Shown here: piece after piece, positions 1 through 8,581 of the stretch
Position numbering within the stretch: the first letter of the stretch is position 1
Layout: each line of letters starts with the position of its first letter
Assembly: GCA_019100305.1 (NCBI GenBank)
Contig: JAHRHW010000057.1
Coordinates: 1 to 15,150, forward strand
Reading direction: 5' to 3'
Source of the DNA: Candidatus Thiodiazotropha taylori
GTDB taxonomy: Bacteria; Pseudomonadota; Gammaproteobacteria; Chromatiales; Chromatiaceae
Length of the DNA: 15,150 bases
The notes under the pieces: generated by a model
Seen by the model: the letters and a program-made list of their open reading frames with translations, nothing else
Told to the model about the DNA's origin: nothing
Database searches by the model: none
Translations under genes and position numbers: made by a program

Positions 1-119
1 AGAATAGTATTCCAAGCTTTCAGGCCACACTCGGAAGTTCTTACGCGGAACTTTTCCGGGCCCAGCATCAGTTGAAGAAGCTGGGAGTCAATTCCGGGAG
101 GTTCGATCAAGAGGATTGA
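1..119 (+). CDS. C-terminal fragment of an unidentified protein
   Basis: Reading from position 3, an open frame of 38 codons runs off the left edge of the window and ends at a TGA at 117-119. The peptide is amphipathic and basic near its end (for example AELFRAQHQLKKLGV), as expected for a final alpha helix, and finishes in an acidic DQED. No family is recognised. It could be the end of a real gene lying mostly to the left, or a chance open frame. Length is the only support, so this is a weak call. Confidence 0.3.
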   Translation, partial: NSIPSFQATLGSSYAELFRAQHQLKKLGVNSGRFDQED

Positions 120-737
120 AAAGTGCATATAAAACCAAGATATCTAATTATTGTAGTCGTAAACAGACGCATCTGTTATTAACAATTCTACTCCCAAATT
201 ACCTTGATATAAAACAAGGCACTTCGACCGCTTCATCCTGAGCGTATTCACTCATCTTTCTGATCTCTTGCGCGGAATCTCTTTGATTGATCGACTGTAG
301 TACCAGAGCTGCTGGAAGTACACGGCTTGAATCCCTCATCCAGGCTAAAGACCGAATTCAGCTGTACCAATGGATTATCTGTTTCTTTGGGTAGCAGATG
401 CACAAGAAATACTATAGCGAAGCTATAGACTGGACCTCTGGAGCATCCCCTGCATATCATTCGCAGATCTGATAAACATAACCAACTGTTTTCTCGTTGA
501 TGATTTCATAGCAACAACTATTTTTTGTGTCGTGTCTTTATACCGCTCGTATCCCAAGGATACGATGACAGTCAGCTAACCTTAAAACAAATGGAGCGGG
601 CAGGCGCACTCTGCTTTATATGAACAATGACCTGTTTACACCCATTTAGGTAACAATCAGGGGTCGAGTCACCGCAGCTGTTCACCCGCTACCCGCTAAG
701 TACCGCCACATGCCGAAAACTCTGTCGACGGATATAC
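120..737. other. non-coding stretch, no convincing gene
   Basis: About 620 bases with many stops in all frames. The longest minus-strand frame, 248-460, has no ribosome binding site and a composition unlike a real protein. The one structured element noticed is the hairpin at 547-565. A short tandem motif, ACCCGCT twice, lies near 685-700. Confidence 0.5.
547..565. repeat. 8-bp inverted repeat with 3-nt loop
   Basis: TCGTATCC and GGATACGA flank CAA, giving a perfect 8-bp stem. No T-run follows on either strand, so it is not a standard intrinsic terminator. It may be an operator-like palindrome or chance. Confidence 0.4.
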
Positions 738-932
738 CTAGCCGTTTAAGATGGTTGTGACCACCAGAGCAATACCCCCCAGTACAGCACCATTGATCAA
801 GCCACTCCATATCCGGTTGCTCATTCCCTGCTGCTCAACACTGCTCATCCTGCAGTAACCAGCGGGCTTTCTAAAGCCCCAGATGTACCCAAATACAAAG
901 GCAATGCCTGTTATCATCATGATTTCAATCAT
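738..932 (-). CDS. small two-helix membrane protein, unknown function
   Basis: A 64-residue protein. The ATG at 932 is chosen because GAGG lies 5 nt upstream of it; an in-frame TTG at 950 would add six residues but has no clear ribosome binding site. Residues 3-20 and 42-62 are hydrophobic and would span the membrane. The loop between them is polar, with basic residues (RK at 21-22, R28), a Cys at 27 and the sequence SVEQQGMSNR. This predicts a hairpin with both ends on the same side of the membrane. No enzyme motif is present and the family is not recognised. It stands alone, so context gives no clue. Its clear start site and two clean helices make it likely real. Confidence 0.55.
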   Translation of the reverse strand: MIEIMMITGIAFVFGYIWGFRKPAGYCRMSSVEQQGMSNRIWSGLINGAVLGGIALVVTTILNG

Positions 933-1389
933 CGATTCCTCACTTTTCAAACCAAACTCAATAGCATCCCATTGTCACACAGAAACACTCTTCGTCCAGG
1001 GCTGGCGCTCAGCCGATGAACATCAGCCGCTCATAGATGAGTTGTTGGCAGACCATGACCTCCCCTCTCTTCACTCGCCCAAGCGTTTTTTTAATCTGGG
1101 CAACCTCACCCATTCGCCAATTACTCTATTTAGCCAAGTCCAGAAGGCGTTGATACCGGCCCAAGATGAATCATTTCAGTGAAGAACACCACTACCGAGC
1201 GTACCAACAACTGCACCAGCTCGGCGAATCAAACGTCACTTCTCGCACTGACTTGGTGCGCCCAGTCTTAAAAAACTCGCTACACACCATATTTTAAGCC
1301 TTAATATCAATTGCTTATCAAGTTTCATCTCAACTGGTACAGCTGTTGCAATATTACTATCTACTAATATTGTTTTCCGGGGAGCTGTC
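933..1389. other. intergenic region upstream of the aminotransferase
   Basis: Open frames exist on both strands, such as 883-1182 on the plus strand, but that frame runs antisense through the start of the 64-residue membrane protein, has no ribosome binding site and matches nothing recognised. The right end is AT-rich and should contain the aminotransferase promoter. No confident -35/-10 pair was assigned. The inverted repeat at 1349-1372 is listed separately. Confidence 0.45.
1349..1372. promoter_or_regulatory. operator-like inverted repeat before the aminotransferase
   Basis: Perfect 8-bp arms, CAATATTA and TAATATTG, are separated by 8 nt, so the half-site centres are 16 bp apart, about 1.5 helical turns. 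The element ends 6 nt before the ribosome binding site GGGGAG (1379-1384), so a bound protein or an RNA hairpin here could block transcription or translation initiation. The regulator is not identified. Confidence 0.45.
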
Positions 1390-2703
1390 ATGAATGTCGT
1401 CAATCTGAATAGTGCAAGACGTGGCTCGGCGTCACCCTGTGTGCACCTTAACCTGAATGTCCGGGGACTGGACACATCGGCTACACTGGCAATCAATGAA
1501 GAGAGCTCTGCCCTGCAGCGGGCTGGAAAAACAATCTATCGACTGGGACTCGGACAATCACCGTTTCCGGTACCCGACAGTGTCGTCGCGGCGTTACAGA
1601 ATAACGCACATCAGAAAGATTACCTGCCGGTACGTGGCCTGCAGGCATTGCGCTCTGCCGTGGCAGATTTCCACTCCCGAGTCAACGGCATCGAACGCAC
1701 AGCGGATGATGTGCTGATCGGCCCCGGCTCGAAGGAGCTGATGTTCATTTTACAGTTGGTGTTCTATGGCGACCTGGTGATCCCGGCTCCCAGTTGGGTA
1801 TCCTATTCGCCGCAGGCCTCGATCATCGGGCGCCAGATCCGGCGCGTCAATACGCTGGCCGAGAACGGTTGGCGCATCCAAGCCGAGGAACTCGAAGCCA
1901 TTTGTCTCGAGGATCCTGGCCGACCGCGCCTGCTGATCCTGAATTACCCGAATAATCCCGTCGGCATCACCTACAGCAATGCAGAGTTGAAAGCGGTCGC
2001 ACAGGTCGCAGAACGCTACGGTATGCTGGTTCTATCGGACGAGATATACAGCGAACTGCACTACGAAGGCGAACATCACTCCATCGCAGAGCACTACCCG
2101 CAAGGCACCATCATCAGCAGTGGCTTGAGCAAATGGGCCGGTGCCGGTGGCTGGCGCCTCGGTACCTTCCTGTTTCCGGAAGGTCTTCGCTGGCTGCTCG
2201 ACGCGATGGCCGTCGTTGCAAGCGAAACCTTCACCACGGTGAGTGCGCCCGTCCAGTACGCCGCGATTCGTGCCTTTGAAGGCGGTCCGGATATCACCGA
2301 TTATCTGAGACGCTCGCGCCGCATACTCAAGGGCTTGGGGCAGACACTGACCAGCCGACTGCGCCATATGGACTGCGAGTTGGCAGACCCTGAAGGCGGT
2401 TTCTATCTGTTCCCCGACTTCAGCTTGCATCGTCAACGCTTTGCCGCTTGCGGGATCAAGACTTCCCGCGACCTATGCAAGCAACTGCTCGACGATGCGG
2501 GCGTAGCCTGTCTGCCCGGTACCGACTTCGGCCGGCCGGCCACAGAATTCACCGTGCGCATGGCCTATGTTGACTTCGATGGCGAACGCGCGCTCATTGC
2601 GGCGGATCCTGACACAGAGATTGATGAGGCGTTTCTGTACGAATATTGCCCGAACCTGATCAATGCGATGGACCGGATCGAGATGTGGCTGGACAGTTTG
2701 TAG
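1390..2703 (+). CDS. class I/II PLP-dependent aminotransferase
   Basis: A 437-residue cytosolic enzyme of the aspartate aminotransferase fold (fold type I), which moves an amino group from an amino acid to a 2-oxo acid using pyridoxal phosphate. Family landmarks in order are YLPVRGLQALR (78-88), the NYPNNP motif (185-190), the PLP pair D217/Y220 in LSDEIYSEL, the Schiff-base lysine K248 in SGLSKWAGAGGWRLG with the phosphate-binding R256, and the carboxylate-binding R390 in FTVRMAYVDF. All catalytic residues are present. Start: ATG with GGGGAG 5 nt upstream. The N-terminus carries about 40 extra residues before the usual start of the fold, and the C-terminal part (395-437) is somewhat long and acidic. 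It appears to be monocistronic. The sequence cannot settle the substrate; aspartate, alanine or aromatic amino acids are possible. Confidence 0.92.
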   Translation: MNVVNLNSARRGSASPCVHLNLNVRGLDTSATLAINEESSALQRAGKTIYRLGLGQSPFPVPDSVVAALQNNAHQKDYLPVRGLQALRSAVADFHSRVNGIERTADDVLIGPGSKELMFILQLVFYGDLVIPAPSWVSYSPQASIIGRQIRRVNTLAENGWRIQAEELEAICLEDPGRPRLLILNYPNNPVGITYSNAELKAVAQVAERYGMLVLSDEIYSELHYEGEHHSIAEHYPQGTIISSGLSKWAGAGGWRLGTFLFPEGLRWLLDAMAVVASETFTTVSAPVQYAAIRAFEGGPDITDYLRRSRRILKGLGQTLTSRLRHMDCELADPEGGFYLFPDFSLHRQRFAACGIKTSRDLCKQLLDDAGVACLPGTDFGRPATEFTVRMAYVDFDGERALIAADPDTEIDEAFLYEYCPNLINAMDRIEMWLDSL

Positions 2704-3277
2704 TAACCGTAGAGTAAAACAGGAACCCTTCAGAACACTGCCGTGTGTGCTGACGCAGCGTATTCATCTTGCCTCTCTGGATTCGAATGGCAAAGGTAGT
2801 AGTTTGTATGCAAGAAAAATCCATCTTCACCGCAAACTTACAATCCTGTTGGTAACATTACAACTAAAGGTATCTTCAATAACCATCCGCTATATCGATA
2901 ATTCAGGCTGGGGTTATACAGAGTCAACAGCATTCGCGTTTACGACCCGAACACAACGATAAATACCACTCTAATTTTGGGTAATCCTGCCACTGCTGTG
3001 CACTCCTCGCAGGAAAGCAACACCAAAAACTGATTTTTAACCTCAATAGGCGGTGTGATCCTTCAGACGATATCGACCTCCTTCAATGCTTGCATTAGCT
3101 TCATCCCGCCAACGCCAGACGGTGCCAGCTTCGATAGTTGCATGCCGTCGATCATCTGAATTGAGTTCACCCCAAAGGGGAATTACACGTCAGCTACGCT
3201 GTCAATAATTCAACATCTACCATCAATTACCAGCTTCGCGTGGATTCTTCTCAAACCACCTTAGCTGCCAGAAGCAA
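2704..3277 (+). pseudogene. possible decayed coding region
   Basis: No intact gene lies between the aminotransferase and the PDZ gene. One plus-strand frame contains protein-like stretches broken by in-frame stops at 2899, 3031 and 3157. Examples are TYNPVGNITTKGIFNN (about 2833-2880) and IRVYDPNTTINTTLILGNPA (within 2905-3030). A second frame reads ELHVSYAVNNSTSTINYQL from 3180 and stops at 3279, overlapping the next start codon. The Asn/Thr/Ser-rich, beta-like composition suggests a dead secreted or surface protein, and the first stretch faintly recalls a YD/RHS repeat. This is inference only. It could equally be random open sequence. Confidence 0.25.
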
Positions 3278-4126
3278 ATGAATAAACAGATCATTTTTAT
3301 CTCCGGCCTGTCTGCTCTCGGTATCCTCGCAGGCATCTTCATGATCCTGTCGCAACAGGACGATGAGTCCATCACGCCAGCGATGGCGGCCACACCCACG
3401 CAGACATCCGAACCTGCGATTACAGCAGTTGCCAACAGAGCACCCGATGCCATGCAGCCCAACGAGCTTGAATCGCTACAAGACCGTGTCGATCAATTAA
3501 CCTCTCGGGTCGAGCAACTGGAGCAGTCCTTGCAAGAAATGAGCGTATCGGAGCCCTCAGATACGCTTGGTAGCGATGAAACGACATCAAGCAGCGCGGA
3601 GATACCTTCCAGCGACAATGCACGCGCCCTTACCAACAACCTGCTGAATGCTGGCGTCGACCCAGTAGTGGCGGAGGAAGTCGTTCGCCGCAGGAGCGAG
3701 CTCGATCTGAAAAGGCTGGAACTGCGTGATACAGCGATCCGCAGTGGCTATATAGACACGGAACGCTACAGGGATGAGCTCAACGAGCTGCTGGCACAGG
3801 ATATCTCGATACGTGATGAGTTTGGTGACGACGTCTACGACCGCTACCTTTACAACAACGGACAGCCGAACCGGATTCGCATCGACTCGGTGATGATGAG
3901 CTCCGCCGCCGAACAGGCCGGCTTCAAACCGGGCGACGTGATCATGGACTACGACGAGCAAAGGTTGTTCGATTATACCGAATTACAACAGGCGACCACC
4001 CAGGGCACACGCGATGAGTATGTCAGTGTTACCATCGAACGTGACGGACAGGATATGATGCTGTGGATACCGCGCGGACCGATGGGTGTGCGATTGACAA
4101 ACACACGTATCGATCCGGATCTCTGA
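3278..4126 (+). CDS. membrane-anchored coiled-coil PDZ protein
   Basis: A 282-residue envelope protein. Residues 5-24 form one hydrophobic helix with no good signal-peptidase site, so it is probably an N-terminal anchor with the rest in the periplasm. A Thr/Ser/Pro-rich linker follows (31-60), then heptad-patterned coiled coil (62-90, LESLQDRVDQLTSRVEQLEQ), then a second low-complexity linker (91-115). A charged helical segment covers 128-185. A PDZ domain covers about 198-280, with the peptide-groove and fold signature SSAAEQAGFKPGDVIMDYD (208-226). No protease catalytic domain is present, so it is not a DegP or RseP enzyme. It probably acts as a scaffold, adaptor or sensor that binds C-terminal peptides. 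The ribosome binding site is weak (AGAAG). It converges with the PhoX-like gene. Confidence 0.75.
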   Translation: MNKQIIFISGLSALGILAGIFMILSQQDDESITPAMAATPTQTSEPAITAVANRAPDAMQPNELESLQDRVDQLTSRVEQLEQSLQEMSVSEPSDTLGSDETTSSSAEIPSSDNARALTNNLLNAGVDPVVAEEVVRRRSELDLKRLELRDTAIRSGYIDTERYRDELNELLAQDISIRDEFGDDVYDRYLYNNGQPNRIRIDSVMMSSAAEQAGFKPGDVIMDYDEQRLFDYTELQQATTQGTRDEYVSVTIERDGQDMMLWIPRGPMGVRLTNTRIDPDL

Positions 4127-4137
4127 TAATTTAAGGT

Positions 4138-4168
4138 AAAAAGCCCTGCGCTTCCGCGCAGGGCTCTT
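4138..4168. terminator. bidirectional intrinsic terminator
   Basis: A perfect 10-bp stem (AGCCCTGCGC, 4142-4151, with its complement at 4156-4165) encloses the stable UUCC-type loop TTCC. On the minus strand it is followed by five Ts (4142-4138), a good terminator for the PhoX-like gene that ends at 4210. On the plus strand the tail is only CTTC, so termination of the PDZ gene would be weaker. Confidence 0.85.
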
Positions 4169-4209
4169 CAGAGCAGATCGAGGTTCTCTAAAGTTGAGTC
4201 CTGCCTGTC

Positions 4210-5784
4210 TTAGTCATCATCTTCACGCTTATCCTTCTTGGAAGCTTTTTCCAGTTTGCGAACAAACTTGCGGTACTCATCATCGTCCAGATTGAACTGC
4301 CATACCGCATCACCCAGCCCATCCAGAGTTGTCTCCAGATTGGTGCTCTCCGGATGCTGCACAGCTACGACGAACTCTGTTGGTTTGGCCGGATTGAAGA
4401 TCATACCGGTCGCCTCAGAACCATTGACGCGAATGCTCATGAAGTGGTCGATTGACTCAGCAACGCCGTCGTTGTTTTTGTCGCGAGCAAACCAGATATC
4501 ACCACCGGTAGTAGAGCTGTTTGGGGCATCTTCGATGATGTAGATGTTACCGAGTGCATCCTGTGCCAAGTTATCCGGCGAGTTCAGCATGCCAGCGGTC
4601 GGGGCAAAACCATCGTTCTTAGGCGTGACATCACCATTCACGAACTCGCGCACCATGGCAGTTTTCTTGCCAGTCATCTCTACCGAATAGATGATATTCT
4701 CGGAAGTAGCCGTGAAATAGATTACTTCGTTGCCATTACGCAGTTTACCAACTTCCATATCCTCCGGGCGCCCATAAGGGGTGCCGTTGGCATCGTCTGC
4801 AGCAACACGACCGCCACGGGTGTCAACGTTGGTGCGTGGATCATTGGTCGGGCCGTTACGGAATGGATCAGTGATGCCGTCCAGTGGATTGCCATGCTTA
4901 TCAGTAAGCGGAATCCAGGTCGCAGCACCGGTGCGAACAACACCCGATGCCTGTTCATTGTAGAGATCTGCCGCTACGCCGCCGGAAGGTATAAAATCGT
5001 CTACAGACAGTACGAAAGTCTGGCCCTTGGTGTAGTCACCCTTCTTGCGCATGACGAATTTATAAATGGAGCCAGAGCGCCATTCGTCAATGTAGTAGAT
5101 GGTCTTTTTGCTCTGCAGGCTGAAGTTGATGCCTTCGTGAGCAACATTGGCGATACTATCCAGTTCCCGGTACTCAGCATCACGCTCGCCAGCTTCCATT
5201 GGATTAAGGATTTCAATTATGCGGCCTTCGCCTGACCACTCCTCGCCGAGGAAGACGGTGCCGTTTGGTGTGAATCGGCTGGGGTCAAATGCTGCATAGT
5301 CGTTTACCCAATCAGGACAGATATCATTGGGCAGGCGTGGCTCTTGTGGTTGGAAGTCAAGGCAATTAATCCCTGCACCGTCGCCCTGGAAAATCACCTG
5401 GTTGAAATTGTTCTCGATATCATAGCGAGAGAGACCAGCTCCCCAAGGGGTTTCATGGGGAATGAAGAGGTACTCACCACTCGGATCGTAGGCAATCATA
5501 TCAAACATGGAGGCATTTCGGCCTGCATGCGGAACGCGCACCATAGACTGCCCCGGACTCAGGATCGAATCTTCCACTTCGCGCATGCTCAGTAGATTTT
5601 TCTGGTTGATACCTGCAGGTGTGACCCAAGGCATACTCAGCTCTTCGATGTCGTTCGGTGCCACTACTGGTGCCGACTCGGTCAACGGGGTAAACCAGGT
5701 GTTGGTGCCAGCAAGGGTGGCAGATGAAACAAAAGCAGAAGCGACAGCAATGGATACCAGGCTTCTTCGAATAATAGGTGTCAT
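4210..5784 (-). CDS. PhoX/DUF839-family secreted protein
   Basis: A 524-residue protein with a Sec-type signal peptide (basic RR at 6-7, hydrophobic core to about 22, cleavage likely after A25). The family is a beta-propeller to which the calcium/iron alkaline phosphatase PhoX belongs. Family-like landmarks are FLGEEWSGEGRI (178-189), VAHEGI (214-219), YIDEWRSGSIYKFV (231-244), GRPEDMEV (338-345), SPDNLAQDALGNIYIIED (402-419) and a GDAVWQF segment near the end. DKNNDGVAESID (435-446) reads as an EF-hand-like calcium loop. The tail is unusually charged (KKDKREDDD). Start: ATG with GGAG 9 nt upstream. Phosphatase activity is plausible but not proven, since many DUF839 proteins are uncharacterised. 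No Pho box was seen upstream. Confidence 0.8.
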   Translation of the reverse strand: MTPIIRRSLVSIAVASAFVSSATLAGTNTWFTPLTESAPVVAPNDIEELSMPWVTPAGINQKNLLSMREVEDSILSPGQSMVRVPHAGRNASMFDMIAYDPSGEYLFIPHETPWGAGLSRYDIENNFNQVIFQGDGAGINCLDFQPQEPRLPNDICPDWVNDYAAFDPSRFTPNGTVFLGEEWSGEGRIIEILNPMEAGERDAEYRELDSIANVAHEGINFSLQSKKTIYYIDEWRSGSIYKFVMRKKGDYTKGQTFVLSVDDFIPSGGVAADLYNEQASGVVRTGAATWIPLTDKHGNPLDGITDPFRNGPTNDPRTNVDTRGGRVAADDANGTPYGRPEDMEVGKLRNGNEVIYFTATSENIIYSVEMTGKKTAMVREFVNGDVTPKNDGFAPTAGMLNSPDNLAQDALGNIYIIEDAPNSSTTGGDIWFARDKNNDGVAESIDHFMSIRVNGSEATGMIFNPAKPTEFVVAVQHPESTNLETTLDGLGDAVWQFNLDDDEYRKFVRKLEKASKKDKREDDD

Positions 5785-5849
5785 TGGATGTTTCTCCGGA
5801 AAGATTACGCTAAGCGAGGATTGGTATGAAAGAGTGCTCCAGTCATGAA

Positions 5850-5863
5850 TTGAGCTAGATCAA
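5850..5863. promoter_or_regulatory. FNR/CRP-like palindrome
   Basis: TTGAGCTAGATCAA matches the FNR consensus TTGAT-N4-ATCAA with one mismatch and is a clean TTGA-N6-TCAA dyad. It lies 66 bp upstream of the PhoX-like ATG and about 197 bp upstream of the divergent cytochrome gene. Its position suits regulation of the PhoX-like promoter better. Control by oxygen or nitric oxide is inferred. The rest of 5785-6059 is AT-rich, with a TTAATTAATTAA run near 5899, and no other site was identified. Confidence 0.4.
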
Positions 5864-6059
5864 TATGGCGCGTGAAAGTTGTAGTAATACTTAACTTTAA
5901 TTAATTAATTGTTATCGATACGCTGTTTTATTTAGACAATCATCTCGTTATGTAATAAAAGATTCACCATGCTTTCGTAAATAATTTATGAAAATTTCAT
6001 ACTTATCATGTCGCTGGCCACTATGATTCTTAATCTCATTAAATAAATATACTCTGAAC

Positions 6060-7790
6060 ATGAATAAAAAAGTGATTGGCATCGCGCTGACGACCGGTAT
6101 AACAGTTTCCCTGATGACTTCGGCTGAAGAGAGACACCTAGCATCACTGTCAGTACAAACTACAGAAGTTGAAACAGAATCGGACAAGCCTCTCTACGAG
6201 CAAGTTCTTGATAATCTCTTAAACAGACCAGCTGTTATCCCGGTCGTACCTGATGTCCATCCGGTACACACTGTTTATAATGAGGAGGCTATAATACCCC
6301 CTCAATGCTATACAAGAACGGAAGGCAAGCATAACCCCTGCTATGTCTGTCATCAGAATGCAATCCCGAATCGGGAAAACGTGATGAACGACTTCGAATT
6401 GCAGGTTGCTTACAGCTTCAGCGATACAGGACTGACCAACCACTGGAGTAATCTGTTTGAGGATCGTTCTAAGCGCTTAGAGGCAATTAGTGATCAGGAG
6501 ATCATTGATTGGACCAACCAGGATAACTACTCTGCACTGGCAGGCAGACTGAATGCATCCAAATTCAATGGCTGGGTACCCGATCTAAACAACCTGCAGC
6601 TGGCAGCAGAAGCCTTTGATGAACATGGTTTTGCCAAAGATGGCAGTCACTGGGTGGCTTTTATTTACAAACCCTTGCCAAGCACTTTCTGGCCCACCAA
6701 TGGCTCAACTGATGACGTGATGATCAGGTTATCTAAACCCTATCGAAGCAGTAAGAGTGGCCACTATTCACGGGACACCTATCTCGCCAACCTCGCTATT
6801 CTCGAAGCTACAATTAAGGGGCTAGATACTATCACTACCTTACCAATCGATGAAAATGCAATCGGGGAAGATCTCGATGGCAATGGAAAACTCGGGATCA
6901 CCACGGTCATAAGTGCTGTTGATCACTATGTCGGAGCTGCAGGCGACCATCGTACCTACCGCTATGAATACCCCCAGGACACGGAGTTCCTGCATACCGT
7001 CCGATACGTGGGCGTGGATGAGAAAGGGAACATCAGTGTATCAACTCGTATGAAAGAAGTTCGCTATATGCGGAAATGGCAACGCTACAGTAAAACTGTC
7101 TACGCACGGCAATATCAACTTGAGGCTTTCGAAAAAGAAGCCGGCAACCTGCCCCGCTACCACTATCTGGGTCACAACGGGTTGGATAACAAGTTTGGCT
7201 GGAGCATCCACGGATTTATCGAAGACAAGAATGGCAACTTGCGCGAAAACACCTATGAAGAAAATATGTTTTGCATGGGGTGTCACACGAGTATCGGAGC
7301 AACCATTGACAAAACATTCAGTTTTGCTCGTAAAATCGACGGAGCAGAGGGATGGGGTTACATCAACCTCAAAGGCATGCCCGACGCACCCAACAAAGGT
7401 GAGAGTAAAGGTGAGATCCTCACCTACTTCGAGCGCGTAGGTGGCGGCGATGAGTTCCGCAGCAACATGGAGATGTACGAGCGCTGGTTCAACAAGGACA
7501 AATCTGTCAATTACTCCAAGGTCCTTGCCGCGAATGATGTCTACGAGTTGATCACCCCATCAAGAGAACGTGCTTTGAGGCTAAACAAGGCCTACAAGGT
7601 GATCGTAGAAGACCAGGACTTCATCTTCGGTCGCGATGCGACTGCCGAGCCTCCTATCAACGTCTACGAGCAGGTAGATAATGAGAAATCACCCACGCTG
7701 CCGTTGCAACACACCTATCAGTGGGATATCCGGCTAGAGTGGCCGAAACCGGCGCGGTTATCCATTGCCAGCGAGCCACCATCTATGTAA
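6060..7790 (+). CDS. secreted two-haem c-type cytochrome, uncharacterised family
   Basis: A 576-residue protein with a signal-like N-terminus (MNKK, then a hydrophobic stretch to about residue 20), so it is probably periplasmic. Two CXXCH haem-attachment motifs are visible: CYVCH at 94-98 and CMGCH at 405-409, about 310 residues apart. The long intervening domain carries aromatic, Pro-rich motifs (GSHWVAFIYKPLPSTFWPTNG, from 195 on) and an EF-hand-like loop DLDGNGKLGI (271-280). The distal axial ligands are not evident. A histidine-rich stretch near the second site (H368, H372, H384) offers candidates. The pattern of two separated haems around a large domain suggests a redox enzyme or electron-transfer subunit, not a small carrier cytochrome. 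No Shine-Dalgarno is obvious before the ATG, yet the signal peptide supports this start. The substrate is unknown. Confidence 0.75.
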   Translation: MNKKVIGIALTTGITVSLMTSAEERHLASLSVQTTEVETESDKPLYEQVLDNLLNRPAVIPVVPDVHPVHTVYNEEAIIPPQCYTRTEGKHNPCYVCHQNAIPNRENVMNDFELQVAYSFSDTGLTNHWSNLFEDRSKRLEAISDQEIIDWTNQDNYSALAGRLNASKFNGWVPDLNNLQLAAEAFDEHGFAKDGSHWVAFIYKPLPSTFWPTNGSTDDVMIRLSKPYRSSKSGHYSRDTYLANLAILEATIKGLDTITTLPIDENAIGEDLDGNGKLGITTVISAVDHYVGAAGDHRTYRYEYPQDTEFLHTVRYVGVDEKGNISVSTRMKEVRYMRKWQRYSKTVYARQYQLEAFEKEAGNLPRYHYLGHNGLDNKFGWSIHGFIEDKNGNLRENTYEENMFCMGCHTSIGATIDKTFSFARKIDGAEGWGYINLKGMPDAPNKGESKGEILTYFERVGGGDEFRSNMEMYERWFNKDKSVNYSKVLAANDVYELITPSRERALRLNKAYKVIVEDQDFIFGRDATAEPPINVYEQVDNEKSPTLPLQHTYQWDIRLEWPKPARLSIASEPPSM

Positions 7791-8008
7791 CGAGGCATCA
7801 AAACGAGTATAAGATAGTGGGATTGCTTGCTCACGCCTGCCGTTATGTAGACACCGGCTTGAAACTCAACGATTCACGTAACATCGATCGTAATAAAGCC
7901 GCAAAACCGTCCTGTCAATGCTGCATGTTTTACCTGTTTTAAGCGCAGGACTATCCGGATCATTTGTGTCATATTGTGTGGAGCAATTGGAGCTGTCTAC
8001 AGCCAACC

Positions 8009-8581
8009 TCATCCCCCGATCAAAGCGACACCGGCAATGTGATAGTGAAAGCGCAGAATCAGTACGGCGACACCAACACCTGTTACCACAACCAGCAATT
8101 CACCATACCAGGCCATTGTTGTCTCGGGTTTGACCCAGTCGCCGTCACGGCGATTGATCAATAGCATCGAAGTTACAGTCCAGATAGCCATCACCGAGAA
8201 CAGTAAGAGTGAGCGGCTGTCACCGTTGGCCAGCAGATGGGCCAGCGCCCACAGCAATACCCCGGTCAGTTGCGGGTGACGAATCAGGCGTTTGACACGT
8301 GTACGCGGAAAACTGGCCGCAGCCATCAGTATGAATCCGATCACGACTAAAAGCATGGCTGCATGACGCAAGCCGGCCGGCGGCACATACACCTGGGTCG
8401 GCACTGTGCCCCGCCAGCCAAAAACGATCAGAATCACACCCGTGAGAATCAACAAGGCAAACAGGCCCTGGTACGGCCCCTCACCGATCCGCTTGATCAG
8501 GCCATCGCGCACCTGCGGTAACAAGGATGGGAAGAGGTGGACGCCGGCCCACAGGGTCAGCCCGATCAATAGCAGCGTCAT
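8009..8581 (-). CDS. NnrU-family membrane protein
   Basis: A 190-residue integral membrane protein with about five hydrophobic segments (near 1-20, 37-57, 72-90, 107-118 joined to 124-142, and 160-178). Diagnostic family features are the opening WAGVHLFPSL (11-20) and RHPQLTGVLLWALAHLLANGD (from 101), including H102 and H115. The family was named for a gene needed in some denitrifiers for nitrite and nitric oxide reductase expression, and its members resemble isoprenylcysteine methyltransferase-like and NnrS-linked membrane proteins. Its biochemical function is not settled. Start: ATG with GGAG 8 nt upstream. No nitrite or nitric oxide reductase gene lies nearby, so a denitrification role here is unproven. 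Confidence 0.85.
   Translation of the reverse strand: MTLLLIGLTLWAGVHLFPSLLPQVRDGLIKRIGEGPYQGLFALLILTGVILIVFGWRGTVPTQVYVPPAGLRHAAMLLVVIGFILMAAASFPRTRVKRLIRHPQLTGVLLWALAHLLANGDSRSLLLFSVMAIWTVTSMLLINRRDGDWVKPETTMAWYGELLVVVTGVGVAVLILRFHYHIAGVALIGG

Noticed and set aside
248..460. 70-codon minus-strand open frame
   Set aside because: No ribosome binding site, odd Ser/Cys-rich composition and no recognisable motif; likely chance.
883..1182. 99-codon plus-strand open frame
   Set aside because: It runs antisense over the first part of the 64-residue membrane protein, has no ribosome binding site and resembles no family.
3064..3159. minus-strand frame MIDGMQLSKLAPSGVGG ending at 3064
   Set aside because: Only about 32 codons, no ribosome binding site, and it competes with plus-strand readings of the same DNA.
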